A program made the translations under genes and the position numbers. A DNA stretch of 6,067 nt from CAYGWP01 sp964353455 (GTDB lineage: Bacteria; Planctomycetota; Phycisphaerae; FEN-1346), in assembly GCA_964353455.1 (NCBI GenBank), contig CAYGWP010000305.1, positions 1 to 6,067 on the forward strand, given 5' to 3'. Within the stretch, counting starts at the first letter, position 1; every line of letters begins with the position of its first letter. This document shows, one piece after another, positions 1-4,731 of the stretch. The notes beneath the pieces were generated by a model, which was given only the letters and a program-made list of their open reading frames with translations, ran no database searches and had not been told where the DNA came from.

Positions 1-1034
1 ACCTGCCGCGCGTTCAGGCGTACTACGCCGTCAAGGCCAACCCTGACCCGGCCATCATCCGGACCTTCTACGAGATGGGGGCGAGTTTCGACGTGGCCAG
101 CATGCCGGAGTTCCTCATCGTCCACGGGAACATCCGCGGCATGCCCGCCAGGCAGCGCCAGGACTGGATCTGGGACAAGATCATCTACGCCAACCCGATC
201 AAGGCCATCGAGACCCTCGAGCAACTGGACCAGTACAAGCCCCTGGTGACCTACGACAACGTCGAGGAAGTCCGCAAGATCAGGAAGCACGCCCCGCACG
301 CGGGCCTGTGCCTGCGCGTTAAGGTGCCCAACACCGGGGCGATGGTGGAACTGTCGAGCAAGTTCGGGGCCGCGCCCGGCGAGGCCATCGACCTCATCCG
401 CGCCGCCTACGACGCCGGCCTGGTGGTCGAGGGCATCAGCTTCCACGTCGGCAGCCAGTGCACCAACTTCCAGAATTACGTGCAGGCGTTGTACCTTGCA
501 GCGGGCATCTTCATGGAGGCCTGGGGCTCGGGCTACGAGCAGATGAAGATACTCGACATCGGCGGGGGGTTCCCCGCCCACTACGAGAAGAACATCAAGC
601 CGCTGCGGGACCTGGCGCGAAGGCTGAACTCGGAGTTCGACCGGCTGTTCCCGAAGCACATCGAGATTCTGGCCGAGCCGGGGCGGTTCATGGTGGCAAC
701 GGCCGCAACCCTCGTGGCCAGGATCATCGGCAAGGCCGTCCGCGACGGCAAACCGTGCTATTACATCGACGACGGGGTGTACCACACCTATAGCGGCATC
801 ATCTTCGACCACTGCAAGTACCATGTGAAGGCCTTCAGGGGCGGCCAGAAGCAGATCTCGGCCGTCTATGGCCCCACGTGCGACGCCCTCGACACCGTGT
901 CGCTGGCCGAGGGACTGCCCGACATGGAACTGGGGGACCTGGTGTACAGCGAGAACATCGGCGCCTACAGCCACGCCTCATCCACATATTTCAATGGATT
1001 CCCGCCGGCGAAGGTGGTGCACGTCAACCGGTAG
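1..1034 (+). CDS. Ornithine-type decarboxylase, fold-type III PLP enzyme (5' end cut by window)
   Basis: This is the C-terminal ~343 residues of a pyridoxal-phosphate decarboxylase of the eukaryotic-type ornithine/lysine decarboxylase family, which makes putrescine (or cadaverine) from the amino acid in the cytoplasm. Reading frame 3 is open from the first bases, so the ATG at 75 is internal. In-window residues 7-13 read YYAVKAN, whose lysine (residue 11) forms the Schiff base with PLP. The TIM barrel continues with HVGSQC (148-153), the phosphate-binding GGGF (187-190) and EPGR (225-228). The C-terminal beta domain has DDGVY (256-260), FDH (268-270), GPTCDALD (290-297, the catalytic Cys-Asp pair donated to the partner subunit of the dimer) and IGAY (319-322). 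GPTCD and FDH favour ornithine over diaminopimelate or carboxynorspermidine. About 40-60 N-terminal residues are missing. A segment of roughly ten extra residues precedes IIYANPIK (62-69). The gene is convergent with its right-hand neighbour. Exact substrate preference (ornithine or lysine) cannot be fixed from sequence. Confidence 0.9.
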   Translation, partial: LPRVQAYYAVKANPDPAIIRTFYEMGASFDVASMPEFLIVHGNIRGMPARQRQDWIWDKIIYANPIKAIETLEQLDQYKPLVTYDNVEEVRKIRKHAPHAGLCLRVKVPNTGAMVELSSKFGAAPGEAIDLIRAAYDAGLVVEGISFHVGSQCTNFQNYVQALYLAAGIFMEAWGSGYEQMKILDIGGGFPAHYEKNIKPLRDLARRLNSEFDRLFPKHIEILAEPGRFMVATAATLVARIIGKAVRDGKPCYYIDDGVYHTYSGIIFDHCKYHVKAFRGGQKQISAVYGPTCDALDTVSLAEGLPDMELGDLVYSENIGAYSHASSTYFNGFPPAKVVHVNR

Positions 1035-1041
1035 GCGCCCG

Positions 1042-1098
1042 CCCTGCGCGGCGGGTCGGGAGACCCGCCGCGCGGAGGCAGAGACCCGCCGCGCAGGG
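1042..1098. repeat. Overlapping GC-rich inverted repeats, possible bidirectional terminator
   Basis: The 94-base gap between two convergent stop codons holds three arms of one sequence. The arm at 1046-1057 is a perfect 12-base reverse complement of 1062-1073, with a four-base loop (GGGA). The longer form of the same arm, 1042-1057, is a perfect 16-base reverse complement of 1083-1098. The two right arms are therefore direct repeats (14 identical bases at 1060-1073 and 1081-1094), and only one can pair with the left arm at a time. The position between convergent genes suits transcription termination from both sides, but no T-run follows the stem on either strand, so it is not a canonical intrinsic terminator. 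It could also be a REP-like intergenic repeat. The repeats are read directly from the sequence; the role is inferred. Confidence 0.75.
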
Positions 1099-1128
1099 GA
1101 TCGTGAGGCGATGCGGCAGCAGGCGCTC

Positions 1129-3465
1129 TTACTTCAGCGTCGAGAGGTACAGCGCCAGGTTGGCCGCGACGGCCTGGGCGTCCTCGGTCTTGTAGCCGCG
1201 GCAGCGGAAGGCCTCGTACGAGAGGGCGCTGAAGACCACGTCCAGCGGCATATAGACGCCGATCATCCGGTCGCCCGCGAAGACGCCGAATATGTCGGCG
1301 TACTGGCGGTTCAGGCGCAGCATGCGGAGGCTCGTGCGGAACTCCATGCCGCCGGTCAGTTTGTGCCCTGCGGCGGGGTCCATCCGGCCGGTCATCAGCG
1401 GATGGTCGGGCGGCAGCATCCTCAGGTCCCACTTCATGTCGCGGGCCAGTTGCTGGAGTCCCTTGTCGAACGCCGCCGACCCGCCCGCCGCCTCGAACCA
1501 CAGGAACCCGCCCTGGTCGGCGAAGGTCTTCAGGGCCTCCTTCTCCGTGTCGGCCAGCGCCAGGCCCGTGCTGCCCGTGATGTAGGCCACCTGGTATCCC
1601 GCGAGGTCGGCGGCGCGAACGCCCGCCTGGTTGAACGGCGGCCCGGCGGCCTCCTTGACTTCAAGCGCCACGCCGGTCTTTTCCTTGATGCGTGATGCCA
1701 GCGCCGAGAGGGCGCTGTAGTTGGCGTTGACGGCCCAGTTGCCGCCGTGCTGGACGCGGGCGACCTTGATCGCGGTGCGTGGTCCGGGCTTCAGGGGCTG
1801 GACGTATCGCCCCGTGGGCTTCGGCGCGCCTGCCAGTTTCGCCCGCAGCGGGGCGCCGTCCGTGGCGTATGCATATAGATTGATACCCCACTGGAAGAGG
1901 TACTCGCGGCTGGCCATCGCGCGGGTCCGCCAGGCGCACGAAACGTCGTCGAGGGCGTAGAAGAGGAACGTCCGCATGCCGTCGTCGATGCCCAGGATCT
2001 CCGGCCGCTGCTTCAGCGGCACCGGATACGTGAACACGCCGTGTTCGGGGCCAATGGGCTTGACCGGCCACTCCGGCCAGACCGCCTTGGCGAAGTCGCC
2101 GAACCACTTTCGGACCGCCGGGTTGCCGCAGGAGGCCTCAAAGAGGATCGTGCCGCCGGTGTCGGTGAACTCGCGGAGTTTCTTCCGCTCGGCCTTGGCT
2201 TCGGGCGTGTCGTCCATCCACCGGGGCAGACTCTCGGCCGTAATAAACAGGATGGGCGCCTGGTGCAGTTCCTCCAGCGGCGCCCTCAGTTCCATTATCT
2301 GCCAGTGGAACTGCTGCTCCTTCTTCTTCTCGACGTAGGCGGTCAGGTTCGCTATGTCGCGGCGGTGCGAGTCCCACTGGCCGGGCTTGCCGTCGGAGCC
2401 GAGGAACCGCAATTTGTGGAAGAGGACCGGCGCGCGGCCCTTGTAGAGGAACAGCAGGGCGAAGCAGGTTTCGTACAATTCGCCCCATCGGCCCGACGCC
2501 CCGCCGTGCTGGAGGAGGTGGGCGGCGCCCTCCCGGTACCAGTCATGCTCGCCGAAGTACTTGTATCCGGCCGCAATGCCGACACGCTCGGCCGAGTAAA
2601 GCCAGTATATGTGCCACGAACTCTTGCCGGGGTTGGTGGTGGCCGTGAAATGCTGGGCGAGCCAACTGAGGGCCAGTTCCTCACGGCGGCGGTTCTCGGC
2701 GTCGATGGGCCCGCTGCGCCCGTTCTGGCACGGGCACCCGCTCAGCGGGTCCAGCAGGTCGTTCAGGATGAAGATGGAGGCCGTGCCTCCAGCCGACATC
2801 GAGCCGTACGACTCGGCCTTGTTCTTGTCCTGGTAACTCCACCCGCCGTCGGGGTGCTGCTCCTGGAAATACAGGTCGCGCGCCTTCTTGAGGCAATCCA
2901 GGGGAAACTCGATGCCCACCAGGCTGGCCTCGCGGAAGGCCAGGATCGGCCACTGAGAATTCGAGAAGTCGTACGTATCCCTGGGGAACGTGTACCGCCA
3001 GCCGCCCTGCCTCGATTGGCCGCTGATGAACCGCATGCAGTCCTCGGTCATCTTCTGTCGCACGGCGGCATGCCTGTCGCTCGACGGGCTGAGCCGGGGC
3101 AGCAGGTACGCGAAGGCCATCACCCGCATCGGCATAACGTAGGCCTGCTTGTTGCCGAACTCACCGTCGCCGGCGGTCAGCAGGTAATCCATCGCGCTGG
3201 AGATTTCCGGCCGGTTCGGGTGCTCGCCCATGTAGGCAAGGGTCATGAGGGCCATGGCGGTAGAGCCGCCTGCGCCGCCCTCGCCGCTGCGGCCGCCGCC
3301 GCCCCTGCCGCCGCCTTTCAGGAAGTCCAGCAGATACTGCCGCCCGGCCTCAATCGCCTTGACCACATCGTCGTCGGTGAACTCGGCTGCACGGGCCGGC
3401 GCCTGACCCAGACATGCAACGAGCGCCAACAAGAGACCCACAGCCATCGGAAGCGATCGCGACAT
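1129..3465 (-). CDS. Exported squalene-cyclase-like repeat protein with two DUF4159-like modules
   Basis: This 778-residue protein is of unknown function. Residues 1-26 are a Sec-type signal: SRS, a hydrophobic run at 7-19, then either a lipobox-like LVAC (Cys18) or signal peptidase I cleavage after ARA (24-26). Residues ~31-345 resemble the alpha/alpha-toroid prenyltransferase/squalene-oxidase repeats, with helical pairs and turns such as QGGWRYTF (153-160) and PDGGWSYQD (205-213). The acidic DXDD catalytic motif of true class II cyclases is not seen, so it is probably not a cyclase. A glycine/arginine-rich stretch (51-68) interrupts the first repeat. Residues ~370-545 form a DUF4159-like module (APILFITAES, then TGGTILFEASCG at 436-447). 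A proline-rich linker (548-562) leads to a second module at 567-778 (VARVQHGGNWAVN, then QGGFLWFEAAGG at 651-662). The ATG is preceded by AAGGGG seven bases upstream and by its own promoter. Such fusions are, to my knowledge, typical of Planctomycetota. Confidence 0.87.
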   Translation of the reverse strand: MSRSLPMAVGLLLALVACLGQAPARAAEFTDDDVVKAIEAGRQYLLDFLKGGGRGGGGRSGEGGAGGSTAMALMTLAYMGEHPNRPEISSAMDYLLTAGDGEFGNKQAYVMPMRVMAFAYLLPRLSPSSDRHAAVRQKMTEDCMRFISGQSRQGGWRYTFPRDTYDFSNSQWPILAFREASLVGIEFPLDCLKKARDLYFQEQHPDGGWSYQDKNKAESYGSMSAGGTASIFILNDLLDPLSGCPCQNGRSGPIDAENRRREELALSWLAQHFTATTNPGKSSWHIYWLYSAERVGIAAGYKYFGEHDWYREGAAHLLQHGGASGRWGELYETCFALLFLYKGRAPVLFHKLRFLGSDGKPGQWDSHRRDIANLTAYVEKKKEQQFHWQIMELRAPLEELHQAPILFITAESLPRWMDDTPEAKAERKKLREFTDTGGTILFEASCGNPAVRKWFGDFAKAVWPEWPVKPIGPEHGVFTYPVPLKQRPEILGIDDGMRTFLFYALDDVSCAWRTRAMASREYLFQWGINLYAYATDGAPLRAKLAGAPKPTGRYVQPLKPGPRTAIKVARVQHGGNWAVNANYSALSALASRIKEKTGVALEVKEAAGPPFNQAGVRAADLAGYQVAYITGSTGLALADTEKEALKTFADQGGFLWFEAAGGSAAFDKGLQQLARDMKWDLRMLPPDHPLMTGRMDPAAGHKLTGGMEFRTSLRMLRLNRQYADIFGVFAGDRMIGVYMPLDVVFSALSYEAFRCRGYKTEDAQAVAANLALYLSTLK

Positions 3466-3472
3466 CGGAGAA

Positions 3473-3478
3473 CCCCTT
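3473..3478 (-). promoter_or_regulatory. Ribosome binding site of the cyclase-like/DUF4159 gene
   Basis: On the minus strand AAGGGG lies seven bases before the ATG at 3465. It is an imperfect match to AAGGAG at good spacing. It supports this ATG, which also starts a clear signal peptide. Confidence 0.5.
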
Positions 3479-3527
3479 CCCCCGGCCCAATCCCCAGCCC
3501 CCGCGCCACCACGGCGGCAACTGCCCC

Positions 3528-3555
3528 ATTATATAAAGGTTATACGGACAAACAA
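3528..3555 (-). promoter_or_regulatory. Sigma70-type promoter for the cyclase-like/DUF4159 gene
   Basis: On the minus strand a perfect -10 box TATAAT (3528-3533) stands 16 bases from a partial -35 box TTGTTT (3550-3555, three of six consensus bases). This is the most AT-rich spot in an otherwise very GC-rich window. Transcription would start near 3520, giving a leader of about 55 bases before the ATG at 3465. A second -10-like word, TATAAC, lies within the spacer at 3539-3544. The promoter would let this gene be expressed independently of the MetE-like gene upstream. The rest of the 140-base gap (3466-3605) holds only short weak stems (for example 3504-3516, four pairs) and no convincing terminator. 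Confidence 0.6.
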
Positions 3556-3605
3556 GCGCCGATGGCGGCGGCATCTTGCAGTGCGTGGCGGTGGGTGGCA
3601 CGGCG

Positions 3606-4628
3606 CTACAACTGGGCGTGAAGGCTTGCAGCGAGGTCTCGCGCGAGGGCCAGCGCGCGCTCGGCGGTCGCGAGGTCGCGGGTCCCGAGGCCGCAGGACG
3701 GGGTGATGAGGCTCTGGCGGAGGACATCGCGGCGCTTGAAGCCCAGCGCCTCGACCTTCGCCACGAGACCGAGCAGACGTTCGCGGAGGCCTGCGGCCGT
3801 CACGGTCGCCAGCGCTTCGGGGTCGGTCGGCACGATGCCCCACGCCAGGTTCCCGCCGCGAGAAAGAAACCCCGCAAGGTCGTCGCGGTACACCAGGAAG
3901 TTCTCGGCAAACCCGAAGGCGTCGAACGAGACCGCCGACAGCGTGCTCCCCAGGAATATCGACCAATCGGTATTCGAGCAACAGTGCGAGCCGGCCGTCT
4001 CGGCCCCTGCCGCCACCGCCTCAAGCACCTCGCGGGCCTGCTCGACGCTCCACCCGAAGAACGGCGTTCCGAACGACGCCAGAAACGGCTCGTCCACGAA
4101 GATGATCGGCCGCGCACCCGCCCCGCGCAGCCGCTCCGCCTGCCAGCGGACCCGGAGGTGCAGGAACTTTACGAGCACATCGCGCAGCACATCATTGTAG
4201 AGGATGGGGTTGCCGTCCTCGCCCAGTATCGCCATGCCGACCGTGATGGGGCCGGCGATCTGGCCCTTGGCCTCCGGCACGTCGCGCCTGGAGACCTCGG
4301 CGACGAACGGCTCGAAGCCTGCGGCGGAATCCGCCCCGAGCGCCGCCACGGACGCATCGGCCGCCTCGTACGCCGCAAGCAGCCGCTCGACGCCCAGAAA
4401 AAACTCCTCGTCCTGGACCAGCCTCAGCCGCCCCTCATCGGTGATGCGAAGCCCCGGCAGGCCGGCGGCCGCCTGCTCGTTCATGCCCTCGGCCCGCGAA
4501 CGCTTCGAGAGTTGCGGCCAGTACGGAAGGTCCGGCGCGGAGGCGAAGACCGCCTCGACGGCCGCCGCCGCATCGGTGTGCGGCAGGCTTCCGATCCCCG
4601 TGGCGCGACAGTTGCCGAGAAAGGGCAT
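3606..4628 (-). CDS. MetE/UROD-fold cobalamin-independent methionine synthase-like protein
   Basis: This 340-residue protein resembles the C-terminal catalytic barrel of cobalamin-independent methionine synthase (MetE, about 750 residues) and the related UROD/corrinoid methyltransferases, but stands alone. The N-terminus carries GIGSLPHTD (11-19), followed by KGQIAGPIT (121-129) and VDEP (178-181), the last comparable to the substrate-binding DEP of MetE. The zinc site is visible: H215 and C217 in HCCSN, and C312 in TPSCGLGTRD (309-318), equivalent to the MetE sequence around its last zinc cysteine. The fourth MetE ligand, a glutamate, may be D236. The family moves a methyl group onto a thiol held by zinc. 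The acceptor could be homocysteine or another thiol, and the donor could be a methyl-corrinoid protein rather than methyl-tetrahydrofolate, because the MetE N-terminal domain is absent. The ATG at 4626-4628 is chosen because GGAG lies six bases upstream; a TTG four codons earlier is in frame but lacks this support. No membrane segment or signal peptide is seen. Confidence 0.82.
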   Translation of the reverse strand: MPFLGNCRATGIGSLPHTDAAAAVEAVFASAPDLPYWPQLSKRSRAEGMNEQAAAGLPGLRITDEGRLRLVQDEEFFLGVERLLAAYEAADASVAALGADSAAGFEPFVAEVSRRDVPEAKGQIAGPITVGMAILGEDGNPILYNDVLRDVLVKFLHLRVRWQAERLRGAGARPIIFVDEPFLASFGTPFFGWSVEQAREVLEAVAAGAETAGSHCCSNTDWSIFLGSTLSAVSFDAFGFAENFLVYRDDLAGFLSRGGNLAWGIVPTDPEALATVTAAGLRERLLGLVAKVEALGFKRRDVLRQSLITPSCGLGTRDLATAERALALARDLAASLHAQL

Positions 4629-4634
4629 GCGATA

Positions 4635-4638
4635 CTCC
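4635..4638 (-). promoter_or_regulatory. Ribosome binding site deciding the start of the MetE-like gene
   Basis: On the minus strand TTGGAG ends six bases before the ATG at 4626-4628. The same bases contain the TTG that would give a four-residue-longer protein, and that start would have no binding site of its own. The GGAG is one base from the outer stem of the inverted-repeat array, so folding of the leader could affect its access. Confidence 0.65.
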
Positions 4639-4639
4639 A

Positions 4640-4705
4640 AAATGTTTGCCGCCCGGCTTGCCGGGCGCTGGCGCTAGCGCCGCGCAAGCGCGGCGGCTAA
4701 CATTT
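4640..4705. repeat. Cloverleaf-like nested inverted repeat
   Basis: An outer stem pairs 4640-4652 with 4693-4705 (12 of 13 positions, one mismatch at 4647/4698). Inside lie three inverted repeats: 4651-4666 (seven-base arms GCCCGGC, two-base centre), the perfect 12-base palindrome GGCGCTAGCGCC at 4670-4681, and 4679-4694 (seven-base arms GCCGCGC, two-base centre). Neighbouring elements share a few bases, so not all can form in full together. As RNA from the minus strand it would sit in the leader of the MetE-like gene, or in the spacer of a shared transcript with the DUF4139 gene. It could be a REP-like or miniature intergenic repeat, or a structured leader. It is not a tRNA: it has no GTTC-type loop, CCA or normal stem lengths. 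Confidence 0.7.
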
Positions 4706-4713
4706 CTTGCAGC

Positions 4714-4731
4714 GCCGCGCAAATTCGCGGC
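4714..4731 (-). terminator. Hairpin immediately after the DUF4139 stop codon
   Basis: On the minus strand GCCGCG and CGCGGC (six pairs, six-base loop AATTTG) directly follow the TAG at 4732-4734. The placement suits a transcription end or an mRNA-stabilising 3' hairpin, but no T-run follows. It shares the 12-base word AGCGCCGCGCAA (4711-4722) with 4676-4687 in the adjoining array, so it may instead be part of the same repeat. Confidence 0.4.

Noticed and set aside
868..1695. 275-codon open frame on the plus strand crossing the decarboxylase end and the convergent gap
   Set aside because: It runs through two real genes in the wrong frame and through the hairpin region, and its Arg-rich product resembles no known protein.
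3557..3567. Intrinsic terminator after the MetE-like gene (CGCC-ATC-GGCG followed by CTTGTTT on the minus strand)
   Set aside because: The stem has only four pairs and the following tract is not a clean T-run; the same bases serve better as the -35 region of the downstream promoter.
2041..3621. 526-codon open frame on the plus strand, antisense to the cyclase-like/DUF4159 gene
   Set aside because: Its product is Arg/Ala/Val/Pro/Gly-rich with no recognisable motif, as expected from the reverse frame of a GC-rich gene. The minus-strand protein has clear domains over the same DNA.
4626..4640. TTG at 4638-4640 as start of the MetE-like protein
   Set aside because: The TTG overlaps the GGAG that fits the ATG four codons later at six-base spacing, and nothing supports initiation at the TTG itself.
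3576..4700. 374-codon open frame on the plus strand, antisense to the MetE-like gene
   Set aside because: It has low-complexity, Arg-rich composition and no family resemblance, while the minus strand encodes a complete conserved zinc site.
4640..4705. tRNA-like cloverleaf
   Set aside because: There is a closing stem with three inner hairpins over 66 bases, but the stem is 13 positions long, the hairpin loops are two bases or none, and the conserved D- and T-loop bases are absent.
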